From an uncultured Candidatus Saccharibacteria bacterium (lineage in GTDB: Bacteria > Patescibacteriota > Saccharimonadia > Saccharimonadales > Saccharimonadaceae), in the NCBI GenBank assembly GCA_946414465.1, contig CAMKOP010000001.1:1-64000 (forward strand): a stretch of 64,000 nt of DNA. The letters are read 5' to 3'. Of the stretch, positions 52,839 to 60,140 are shown piece by piece (the first letter of the stretch is position 1; each line of letters begins with the position of its first letter). Below the pieces are notes generated by a model. That model saw nothing but the letters and a program-made list of their open reading frames with translations, was not told where the DNA came from and ran no database searches. The position numbers and the translations under genes are program-made.

Positions 52839-53297
52839 TTATCGCTTTCCATGTTTGTCTCGTTGTTCCCTTAATATATCCTCAAAGTCTTCTAGGGTCT
52901 TGAATTCGCGGAAAACGGAGGCAAAACGGACGTAGGCGACTTCGTTGACTTCGGCAAGGACGTCGAGGACAGCTTCGCCGATTTGCTTGGATGTAATTTC
53001 ATCTGTTCCATAACTGTATAGGATATCTGATGCTTTATTAACTACTTCTTCAACTTCGAGCTCGGAATTGAAAAATTTACCAACACTACGACGGACAGCT
53101 AAGAGTAGTTTATCGCGATCGTAGATTTCTTTATTACCACTACGTTTATTGACGGTGAGAGGTGGCATTTCAATGCGTTCATAGGTAGTGAAACGATGAC
53201 CATCGTTGGATTCGCGACGGCGACGAATCATAGTGCCATCTACCGTTTCGCGGCTTTCTAGAACTTTGCTATCTCCAATTCTGAAATTTCGTTCCAT
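52839..53297 (-). CDS. nrdR: NrdR-type repressor without zinc-ribbon cysteines
   Basis: 152 residues, normal length. RRRRESNDGHRFTTYERIE and the ATP-cone (VNKRSGNKEIYDRDKLLLAVRRSV to about 140) identify NrdR, which represses ribonucleotide reductase genes in response to dATP/ATP. The four zinc cysteines of the N-terminal ribbon (MxCPxC...CxxC) are replaced: it begins MERNFRIGDSKVLESRE and the second pair is SNDG. DNA-contact arginines remain. GAGGG precedes the ATG; ftsZ ends 12 nt upstream, so it is co-transcribed with ftsZ. Target sites are likely those before nrdD. Confidence 0.92.
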   Translation of the reverse strand: MERNFRIGDSKVLESRETVDGTMIRRRRESNDGHRFTTYERIEMPPLTVNKRSGNKEIYDRDKLLLAVRRSVGKFFNSELEVEEVVNKASDILYSYGTDEITSKQIGEAVLDVLAEVNEVAYVRFASVFREFKTLEDFEDILREQRDKHGKR

Positions 53298-53309
53298 CCG
53301 CGCCCTCTT

Positions 53310-54476
53310 TTATTTACGTTTCTTTCCCTTCAGGCGTTCTCTCAGGGATGGTGGGACGTCTAGTTCATCATCACCCATTGGGGCTGGTTCAGGGGTAGGT
53401 TCTTGCTTGATAGAATCCCACATGTTGGATTTATTCTCAGTAGCAAAATCTTTGGCTTCGGCGGCAGGCTTTTCGTCTTTGAAACTACTGGTAGTCTCGG
53501 CCTCTGGCTCTGGTTCGGGCTCGTTGTAATAATCGGAGTCGAAACCGGTAGCAACTACGGTAACGACAAGCTCATCTTCAAGTTCTGGGCGGATGGAAGC
53601 ACCAAAGATAATGTTGGCGTCTGGTGAAACAGCGCCAGTAATGACTTCGGCGGCTTCTTGGACTTCACTCATGGACATATCGTAGCCACCAGCGACTGAG
53701 AATAGCACACCGCGAGCGCCCTCGATCTTGACTTCGATAAGAGGTGATTCGACGGCTTGCTGGGCAGCGATGACAGCGCGGTTTTCCCCGCTAGCGCGAC
53801 CAATACCCATAAGGGCGGAGCCAGCGTTTTTCATGATGGCTTTGACATCGGCAAAGTCTAGGTTGATGAGTGAGTGCTCAGTGATTAACTCTGAAATACC
53901 CTGGACGCCTTGGCGGAGGACATCGTCAGCAATCTTGAAAGTCTCGAGAAGCGGGGTGCGCGGATCGATAGTCTGGAGGAGGCGGTCGTTTGGAATGGTG
54001 ATAAGAGCGTCGACCTGACGAGCAAGCTTATCAATAGCGACATCTGCGTTAGCACGACGACGAGCACCTTCAAAAGTAAATGGCTTAGTAGCAACACCAA
54101 CAGTGAGGATGTCTTTTTTGCGGGCTTCTTCGGCAACGATAGGGCCAGCACCAGAACCAGTACCACCACCGGCACCGAGAGTGATGAAGACCATATCGGC
54201 ACCATCTAGGGCCTTGTCGATGGCTTCTCTGCCCTCTTCGGCGGCCTCGCGACCCTTCTCTGGGTCACCACCGGCACCGAGACCTTTACCAATGTGAACT
54301 TTTACATCGGCTGGGGAGTGATGAAGAGCCTGTGCATCGGTATTGATGGCAACAAATTCAACGCCAGAAAGGCCCACTTCTTTCATGCGTTCTACTGCTG
54401 AACCACCGGCACCACCTACACCTACGACTTTAATACTTGCTTTACTTTCCACCTCTGTTGGTTTAACTTCTGGCAT
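53310..54476 (-). CDS. ftsZ: Cell division protein FtsZ
   Basis: 388 residues. Tubulin signature GAGGGTGSGA (101-110), T7-loop region NLDFADVKAIM with the catalytic Asp, then an acidic linker (about 325-370) and C-terminal peptide ELDVPPSLRERLKGKKRK that docks FtsA and others. It forms the GTP-dependent Z-ring. TGAGGT precedes the ATG and TATAAT lies about 25 nt upstream. ftsA is the next gene upstream, with a 109-nt gap (54477-54585) that holds this promoter and no other feature. Confidence 0.97.
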   Translation of the reverse strand: MPEVKPTEVESKASIKVVGVGGAGGSAVERMKEVGLSGVEFVAINTDAQALHHSPADVKVHIGKGLGAGGDPEKGREAAEEGREAIDKALDGADMVFITLGAGGGTGSGAGPIVAEEARKKDILTVGVATKPFTFEGARRRANADVAIDKLARQVDALITIPNDRLLQTIDPRTPLLETFKIADDVLRQGVQGISELITEHSLINLDFADVKAIMKNAGSALMGIGRASGENRAVIAAQQAVESPLIEVKIEGARGVLFSVAGGYDMSMSEVQEAAEVITGAVSPDANIIFGASIRPELEDELVVTVVATGFDSDYYNEPEPEPEAETTSSFKDEKPAAEAKDFATENKSNMWDSIKQEPTPEPAPMGDDELDVPPSLRERLKGKKRK

Positions 54477-54585
54477 ATCTACCTCACTTTAATTTGAGAT
54501 AATTATACACCTAAAATGCACTAAAATCAAGGGCTGGTAGAAATTAGATAGCATCTCTACTTAATGCCGGCAGAATAGACCGCTT

Positions 54586-55818
54586 TTAGAATTTTGAAAA
54601 GAGTCTCTTGATAAAACCACCTGAATTGGTTTTAGAAGATTTGGATTTCTTGGATTTTTTGCCAGTGGGATTTTGGTATTGAGCATCTTCAGCGGCAATT
54701 AAAGCGAGACCAACAGCAGTGGCAAATTCGGGTTTTTCGATAGCTTTAGACACGCCATCGAGGCCTTGGGGTACGCCGATAGTGACGGCGGCTTCGAGAC
54801 ATTTTTTGGCAAATATCTCAATATCGCGCATCTTGGCGCCACCACCCGTGAGGACGATGCCCTCGGGCAAACGTTGATCGTAATGAGCGGCTTTGAGTTT
54901 TTTGCGAACTTCATCGAAGATTTCTTCGAGACGAGCTATAACAACGTCTTCGACTTCTTTACGTTCGAAGGCACGTTCGCCGTGTTTCCCTACTTTGATG
55001 GCGGGGGATTTATCGGTATGAAAACTGCCAGTGATGAAACGGGTCTTGATTTCTTCGGCAAGATCAGGGGCGATAGCGAGTACAATTGCGAGATCATTGG
55101 TAATATTATTCGAACCGACTGGCACAACGCCAATGTATTGTAAATCACCTTCTTCATAAATAGCTATGCCGGTAGTAGTAGCACCAAAGTCAATTACAGC
55201 GACGCCGTTTTCTTTTTGACGATCGGTGAGAACGGCTCGAGCGGCGGCGACTGCGCTTGGAACTAATCTTAATGCCTCGACATCGGCGTTCATAGTGGCA
55301 CGCTTTAAATTCTCACAGTTAGGAGTAAGTGCCGAAATGACGTTAGCACGGATTTCGAGCCTGGCGCCAGCCATACCGAGAGGATCTTTGATACCACCTT
55401 GACCATCGAGGGCGTATTCCAGAGGAATAACGTCCAATACATCGCGATTGGCGGGGATGCGGCCAGAGACTGCCACATCCTCGACCCGATTTAAATCTTC
55501 GCCGTTGATTTCGTGTTCGGCGTTTCCGACAGCAATCATGCCTTCGGTGTGAGTAGAAATCACAGTAGAACCATTAATGGACACATATGCGCTACGCACA
55601 TCATAACCACCCATACGCTCGGCATCACCGAGCATTTTGTCTATAGCACCAGCAGGACCTGCGAGATTTGCTGGAATACCTTTGCGCATACCGGCGGATT
55701 TGCCTTCATTGTAACCAACAATGGCGATTTTGCCGTCGTTATTAACGCTTGCGATGACAGCACGGACGTTTTCGGTACCGACATCAAGACCTGTAACAAA
55801 ACGGTTATTGTTATCCAT
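54586..55818 (-). CDS. ftsA: Cell division protein FtsA
   Basis: 410 residues. Actin-like fold with phosphate-1 loop GLDVGTENVRAV, the SHS2/1C domain (about 85-165), phosphate-2 VIDFGATTTGIAIY and GIVLTGGGAKM. A Lys/Ser-rich linker ends in the amphipathic membrane helix GGFIKRLFSKF. It tethers FtsZ to the membrane. TATAAT ends 6 nt before the ATG (leaderless). It lies upstream of ftsZ, as usual, but each gene has its own promoter. Confidence 0.96.
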   Translation of the reverse strand: MDNNNRFVTGLDVGTENVRAVIASVNNDGKIAIVGYNEGKSAGMRKGIPANLAGPAGAIDKMLGDAERMGGYDVRSAYVSINGSTVISTHTEGMIAVGNAEHEINGEDLNRVEDVAVSGRIPANRDVLDVIPLEYALDGQGGIKDPLGMAGARLEIRANVISALTPNCENLKRATMNADVEALRLVPSAVAAARAVLTDRQKENGVAVIDFGATTTGIAIYEEGDLQYIGVVPVGSNNITNDLAIVLAIAPDLAEEIKTRFITGSFHTDKSPAIKVGKHGERAFERKEVEDVVIARLEEIFDEVRKKLKAAHYDQRLPEGIVLTGGGAKMRDIEIFAKKCLEAAVTIGVPQGLDGVSKAIEKPEFATAVGLALIAAEDAQYQNPTGKKSKKSKSSKTNSGGFIKRLFSKF

Positions 55819-55840
55819 GCTCTAATTATATCATACTTGT

Positions 55841-56003
55841 TTAAATTTAAACTAGCCCTAGTTCGCGCTTCGCTTCGCGCCAGGAATAAAATAATAATTT
55901 CAGGCAGATTTTCACCTGTATTTCAGTACAGGATTCAAATCTGTGAAATTATTATTTTATTCTTGGGCTTGCTCTATGCTCACTTGGGCTAGTTTTAATT
56001 TAA
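55841..56003. repeat. Palindromic element A2 between ftsA and map
   Basis: Core as in A1: AGTTCGCGCTTCGCTTCGCGCC, AATAATTTCAGGCAGATTTTC, CCTGTATTTCAGTACAGG, GCTTGCTCTATGCTCACT. Outer arms TTAAATTTAAACTAGCCC (55841-55858) and its complement (55986-56003) with one mismatch; the right arm contains the stop codon of map. The arms share nothing with those of A1. Confidence 0.88.
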
Positions 56004-56791
56004 TCAGGTAGGGTTAATACTTCATAACCGTCATGGGTGACGAGGACGGTGTGTTCGCAGTGACAGCCGATGCTGCCGTCTTTCATTTTGACGGTCCAGT
56101 GGTCGTCTTTGTCGACGTAATTGGCTGGCTTGCCCAGACAAGACATTGGCTCGATACAAATAGTGTCGCCTTCGACAAGTTTGTAACCGTGGCCTTTTTT
56201 GCCGTAATTAGGCACTTCGGGAGCTTCGTGCATAGTTTTGCCGATGCCATGGCCGATGTAATTCTCGATAACTCCGAGATGGCCTTTTCTCAAAACTTTT
56301 TCAACAGCGTGACCAATGTCGCCAATATGTGCGCCCGGCTTGACTTGGTCAATTCCCTCCCACATGGAGGATTCGGTAACCTGTATCATCTTTTTAACGG
56401 CAGGACTACCTTTGCCGCCGACAATCATGGTGAAGGCCGAATCGGTGAAGTAGCCCTTATAATAAATATCTAAATCAAAGGATACTTTATCGCCGACTTC
56501 GAGTGGCTCGTTTTTTGGGGCGCCGTGAACTAATTCATCATTAACAGATATACAAATGGCACCTGGAAACTCGTCGTCGAGCATGTCATAGGCGACTTTG
56601 GCACCGTGTTTTGTAATTTCTTGGCGAACCCAAGCGTCGATCTCTGTGCCAGTCATGCCAGGTTTTACATAGTCATTTAAATCACGAAGAATTTGACCAT
56701 GAATATTGCCACATTCACGCATAGTGGCGATTTTCTTATCAACTTCAGCGCGAGAAGCAGTCTCGATATTAATGATAGTGCTATTCCCCAT
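56000..56791 (-). CDS. map: Methionine aminopeptidase, type I
   Basis: 263 residues from the ATG at 56791, overlapping the adk end by 11 nt; longer versions run back into adk and are rejected. Metal ligands are in DLDIYYKGYFTDSA (two Asp), GHGIGKTMHE (His), CIEPM and CEHTVLV (Glu), with the substrate His in ELVHGAP. It removes initiator Met and is essential. The N-terminus lacks an SH3-like extension. The stop is within the right arm of element A2. Confidence 0.95.
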   Translation of the reverse strand: MGNSTIINIETASRAEVDKKIATMRECGNIHGQILRDLNDYVKPGMTGTEIDAWVRQEITKHGAKVAYDMLDDEFPGAICISVNDELVHGAPKNEPLEVGDKVSFDLDIYYKGYFTDSAFTMIVGGKGSPAVKKMIQVTESSMWEGIDQVKPGAHIGDIGHAVEKVLRKGHLGVIENYIGHGIGKTMHEAPEVPNYGKKGHGYKLVEGDTICIEPMSCLGKPANYVDKDDHWTVKMKDGSIGCHCEHTVLVTHDGYEVLTLPD

Positions 56792-57374
56792 AACTTTTTT
56801 CAATTTCTCCACCATTAACATCTTGAGACTGTTCAGTAGCATCTGGATTGATTCTTTCAACTGTAGCAACTAATCTGTCGGTAACTTCTTCGATTTTGCC
56901 AACACCATCAACGCGTTCGATTGGAATATTTTTGGCTTCTAACAGAGGTAAAATTGAATAAATATTTTGTTCAAAAACTTTAAAACGACGATCGATGCTG
57001 TCTTTTTCTTTGTCGTCGTCACGACCGCGTAGGGCGAGGCGTTCATAGAGCTCTTCCTTAGGAACTTCAAGGATAATAGCACCATCGATTTTGTCAGCCA
57101 TGGTATTCATGATATATTCGGCTTGTTCCTTATCGCGTGGGTAGCCATCCAAAATCACGTCAAAACCTTCGGCTTCGGCCTTTTTGATTTGCTTGTCCAT
57201 CAGTTTAATGACATCTTCGTCTGGAATTAGACCACCACTGTTGATGATTTCCTCGTAGCCACCGTGTTCGCGGATAGCATCACCAACTGATAACCAGCGC
57301 CAACCAAAAATCTCGGATAGTGCTTTGCCTTGAGTCCCCTTGCCTGAACCGGCCAGGCCAAATAATATAATCAT
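56781..57374 (-). CDS. adk: Adenylate kinase (short-lid form)
   Basis: 197 residues. P-loop GLAGSGKGT (6-14), NMP-binding LDGYPRDKEQAEY, and a short LID (RGRDDDKEKDSIDRRFKVFEQ) without zinc cysteines. It equilibrates AMP, ADP and ATP. The short lid also fits UMP/CMP kinases, but the adk-map order of ribosomal clusters supports adenylate kinase. TATAAT is followed by AAAGGAG in a leader of about 10 nt. A 23-residue acidic tail follows the fold. Confidence 0.9.
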   Translation of the reverse strand: MIILFGLAGSGKGTQGKALSEIFGWRWLSVGDAIREHGGYEEIINSGGLIPDEDVIKLMDKQIKKAEAEGFDVILDGYPRDKEQAEYIMNTMADKIDGAIILEVPKEELYERLALRGRDDDKEKDSIDRRFKVFEQNIYSILPLLEAKNIPIERVDGVGKIEEVTDRLVATVERINPDATEQSQDVNGGEIEKSYGE

Positions 57375-57401
57375 AAATCTCCTTTTCCTAATTATATCAC
57401 T

Positions 57402-57427
57402 AAAAAATCCCCCGAAGGGGATATTTT
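57402..57427 (-). terminator. Terminator of rpsU
   Basis: On the minus strand ATCCCC-TTCG-GGGGAT followed by TTTTTTA, directly after the rpsU stop. The UUCG loop adds stability. Confidence 0.88.
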
Positions 57428-57644
57428 ATTTGAGTCCTAGTTTGATACGCTCGGTCTTTTCGGCCTTGCGGGCTTCGCGGATGATAGCCTTGAGACGTCT
57501 CTCGCGCTTAGACATGGGTTTTGAAAAACGCATTTGAGATTTCTTCAATGGCATCATACCACTCTGAAGGACTTTGCGATTAAAACGACGAATGATATTC
57601 TCGTTGGCCTCGCCTTGATCTTTTCTTGTAACTTTTATAGCCAT
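57426..57644 (-). CDS. rpsU: 30S ribosomal protein S21
   Basis: 72 residues from the ATG at 57644; the 20-codon extension upstream is rejected because TATAAT lies 10 nt before this ATG. IKVTRKDQGEANENIIRRFNRKVLQSG and the C-terminal basic block KRERRLKAIIREARKAEK are typical of S21. S21 helps base-pairing of mRNA with the anti-Shine-Dalgarno region. Its leader is only about 3 nt. It is followed by a terminator, then adk. Confidence 0.95.
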   Translation of the reverse strand: MAIKVTRKDQGEANENIIRRFNRKVLQSGMMPLKKSQMRFSKPMSKRERRLKAIIREARKAEKTERIKLGLK

Positions 57645-57727
57645 ATTAGAGTGTATTATAGCACAGAACAACTGATCAAGCAAGAGGTATTGCGTTTTGG
57701 CCACAAATGATATATAATGTGACTAGT

Positions 57728-57804
57728 GGAATCGTAGCTCAGTTGGTTAGAGCGCTGCCCTGTCACGGCAGAGGTCGCGAGTTCGAGTCTCGTCGGTTCC
57801 GCCA
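57728..57804 (+). tRNA. tRNA-Asp (anticodon GUC)
   Basis: 77 nt with encoded CCA. Acceptor GGAATCG/CGGTTCC (one G-T pair), anticodon stem CTGCC/GGCAG with loop CTGTCAC, so the anticodon is GTC. T-arm GAGTTCGAGTCTC. Its last 22 nt are repeated 69 bp downstream. Confidence 0.95.
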
Positions 57805-57881
57805 TTTTTGTTTTCACAAAAACATCAAAAAAACGAGACTCGTTCTTCGAATCGAGTCTCGTCGGTTCCGCCATTTTTGTT
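57783..57881 (+). repeat. Duplicated 3' end of tRNA-Asp
   Basis: 30 identical bases at 57783-57812 and 57852-57881 (TCGAGTCTCGTCGGTTCCGC and ten more), covering the T-arm, acceptor, CCA and 8 nt of trailer; weaker similarity (CACAAAAA) continues. Between them lies CGAGACTCG, an inverted copy that pairs with the second CGAGTCTCG over a 10-nt loop. There are no genes in the interval. Confidence 0.85.
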
Positions 57882-57888
57882 GCACAAA

Positions 57889-57913
57889 AAAATAACCCCT
57901 TAGGGGTTATTTT
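57889..57913. terminator. Bidirectional terminator after tRNA-Asp and the DHH-like gene
   Basis: AAAATAACCCC/GGGGTTATTTT with a 3-nt loop. The minus-strand stop codon of the 671-residue gene (57912-57914) overlaps the stem edge. Confidence 0.88.
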
Positions 57914-59927
57914 ACATGCCTGGGATTTTGAAAGCACCTGGGTCGGCAGCTTGAGGGTTGTATACCTGATCTTGCATAGCAGGCTGAGCGCCAAGTGGTT
58001 CGGGAGTTGGTTCTGGCGTTGGGGCTGCTGGAGCGATTGGCTCAGTAGGCGGTAAAGACATATCAGGAGTTGGTGCTGACATGTTCGACATATCAATCGG
58101 TGGGGTTGGAGGCGGTGGGAGAATTTCTTCACCTGGCATTGGCATATAATTCATCTCTGGAACGCCGTTGATTTCTGGTGATTCTGGCACGGCTGGCGTA
58201 CTAGCAACGGCTGGGTTGGATGCCGTAGAATCAGCGCCCGAAGATTCGAGGGCATCTTCTAGCATCTGTCCGTATTTATTGTCCTCGGGATTACCAGTGC
58301 CGATAGCCGACAAATCAGATGTTGGTTCAATTACCTTTTCCTTGGTGGCAAGTTTGAGAGGCTCTTCTTCAGAAGGAGTCTCTAAATCATCTGAAAGTGG
58401 AGTTGGTTCGGTTAAAAACTGTGCGGCTGCTTCGTCAAGAGATTTTTTTAACGACTCGTCTTCTGAGGTAGATGGAGCTTCTGAATTTAGAGACGTTTCA
58501 GAGGGCTCGGTTTCTGGAGCAGATGGCTGTTCAGCTGGAGTTTCGGTCGGAGTTTCATTTGGGGTTTCAGCTGGAGCCTCGGGAGCTTCGACTTCTGGAG
58601 CTTGGCTTCCTTCTGATGTTTCTGGAGAAGGCTTTTCAAGAGTTGGTACTGTTGGGTCTTCTGGCTCGGCAGTAGGCTCAACTTCTTTATTATTTTCAAT
58701 CGTCAAAGTATTGTGATCTTTTTCAGGCGCAACAACTTCAGCACCAGCACCGGCTAGGCCGGCTTCGGCGGCTTTGAGATCATCTAATAAGGTACTTTCT
58801 TTTTCAGTGATAGAATCATCAACTACTTTTGATTCGTCAATTGGACCCTCGGAGTCATGTTGAATATCGAGCTTGGTAGGATCAGTGTTTGTGGTTTTGG
58901 CCTCTTTGCTATCATTAAGATTAACCGTTCCCATTTCATTATCGATATCAGGAGTAATGTTTTGAGAAACGAGTTGCTGATTTGCTCCAGATTCCATGAG
59001 TTTAGAAGCTAGCTGCATCGTCTCTGGAGTGGTAGTCGCATTGGAGAAACGGTTTGTAGCGGCGACAATACCTGTAAGAAATGCAGTTGCTTCTTCTTTT
59101 TCAATTTTGGCATCTTTAATTTCATAAAGAAGGCTTGCTATCATTTCGGAGACTGAGCTGGCGGATTTATCACTCCATTCAATCTCGCCAAATTTGCCTG
59201 GTTTACCAGTAGTGATATTAATAATCACGGCGTCGTGCATAATGCGACCATGTTCACGTAAAGCGGAATCTAAATCGATACCATTGGCAACATCAAGAGC
59301 AAGAACAAGATCAACGTTAAAATCACCATAAGAAAATTCTAGGTCTGATTCGGCTAAGCGAGTTTTATAGGGCGTGATGTATATTTTGACGTAATCACCA
59401 TCGAGTTTATAGCGTAAATGGTCAGCCTTGTCTTTGTTCAAAGCAATAACAAAATCCTGCAAAGTGTCGGCAGTTGGCTCGAAAGTATCTTCTGGTTTGA
59501 GAAATTCCAAGGCATTAGGCGTGGAGCCAGAGTAGATAGCAGTAGCGCGTTTGCCAATTTTATCTAGAAAGAGAGAGAGACCGATAGCAGCGGCCATTTC
59601 ATCAACAGACGGGTCACTGGATAAGGCAATAAGAACATTTTTGGATGCAGCAATCTTGCTGGCAACTTCAGCGTGAATAGAATGATTGTCACTGAAAGTA
59701 GCAGGGGCTGATGTGTCAGGTTCATCTGACGGGATAGTGGGGGTGACGACGGTATTACTGACTGACTCCTCAGGAACTGAAGTTGGGGTGGGAGTTGGGG
59801 TTGGTTCTGATGGACCTTCAACTGGGGCCGATGATTGACTGTTGGAAGAATTATCTGCAACTGCAGAAGCCACCGTAGGGTCTACAGGTGGTATTGATGG
59901 AGTCATTTGTGTGTTATCGTCTGGCAT
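57912..59927 (-). CDS. Degenerate DHH-like protein with long disordered tail
   Basis: 671 residues. 1-80 is Pro/Ser/Thr-rich; 84-345 matches the DHH phosphoesterase fold (nanoRNase/RecJ-like: SKIAASKNVLIALSSDPSVDEMAAAIGLSLFL). The metal motifs are lost: DADA-type is DPSVDE (105-110) and the DHH triad region reads AVIINITTG. It is probably a binding rather than catalytic protein. 350-600 is Glu/Pro/Ser/Ala-rich and disordered, and 600-671 is Pro/Met-rich (PMPGEEILPPPPTPP). There is no signal peptide. GAAAGGT precedes the ATG. The low-complexity part may contact a partner in the cell envelope or the nucleoid; unknown. Confidence 0.78.
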   Translation of the reverse strand: MPDDNTQMTPSIPPVDPTVASAVADNSSNSQSSAPVEGPSEPTPTPTPTSVPEESVSNTVVTPTIPSDEPDTSAPATFSDNHSIHAEVASKIAASKNVLIALSSDPSVDEMAAAIGLSLFLDKIGKRATAIYSGSTPNALEFLKPEDTFEPTADTLQDFVIALNKDKADHLRYKLDGDYVKIYITPYKTRLAESDLEFSYGDFNVDLVLALDVANGIDLDSALREHGRIMHDAVIINITTGKPGKFGEIEWSDKSASSVSEMIASLLYEIKDAKIEKEEATAFLTGIVAATNRFSNATTTPETMQLASKLMESGANQQLVSQNITPDIDNEMGTVNLNDSKEAKTTNTDPTKLDIQHDSEGPIDESKVVDDSITEKESTLLDDLKAAEAGLAGAGAEVVAPEKDHNTLTIENNKEVEPTAEPEDPTVPTLEKPSPETSEGSQAPEVEAPEAPAETPNETPTETPAEQPSAPETEPSETSLNSEAPSTSEDESLKKSLDEAAAQFLTEPTPLSDDLETPSEEEPLKLATKEKVIEPTSDLSAIGTGNPEDNKYGQMLEDALESSGADSTASNPAVASTPAVPESPEINGVPEMNYMPMPGEEILPPPPTPPIDMSNMSAPTPDMSLPPTEPIAPAAPTPEPTPEPLGAQPAMQDQVYNPQAADPGAFKIPGM

Positions 59928-60070
59928 ATTTACCTTTCTTTTTTAATATTACCATAAGCCTTTAAAACGTGCAAGAGATGTTATTCTCCAATTTATGAAA
60001 AAGAATATTATTGTATTTATAATATAGATAAATATAATTTTGTAACAATACTTTATCTGATACGAAAATA

Positions 60071-60098
60071 TTGACAAATATGATTAAATGGTTATAAT
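60071..60098 (+). promoter_or_regulatory. Consensus promoter of the adhesin gene
   Basis: TTGACA (60071-60076) and TATAAT (60093-60098) with a 16-nt spacer, in a strongly AT-rich region (59928-60140). The leader is about 35 nt and has AAGGAAAA before the ATG, so this gene is not leaderless. Confidence 0.8.
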
Positions 60099-60140
60099 TA
60101 TTTTTATAAAGGTTATACTAAATAAATAAGGAAAACAAAA

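Noticed and set aside
57707..57895. Open frame across tRNA-Asp
   Set aside because: It overlaps a complete tRNA and its repeated 3' end; the apparent SRRFRHF peptide repeat is a by-product of the tRNA duplication.
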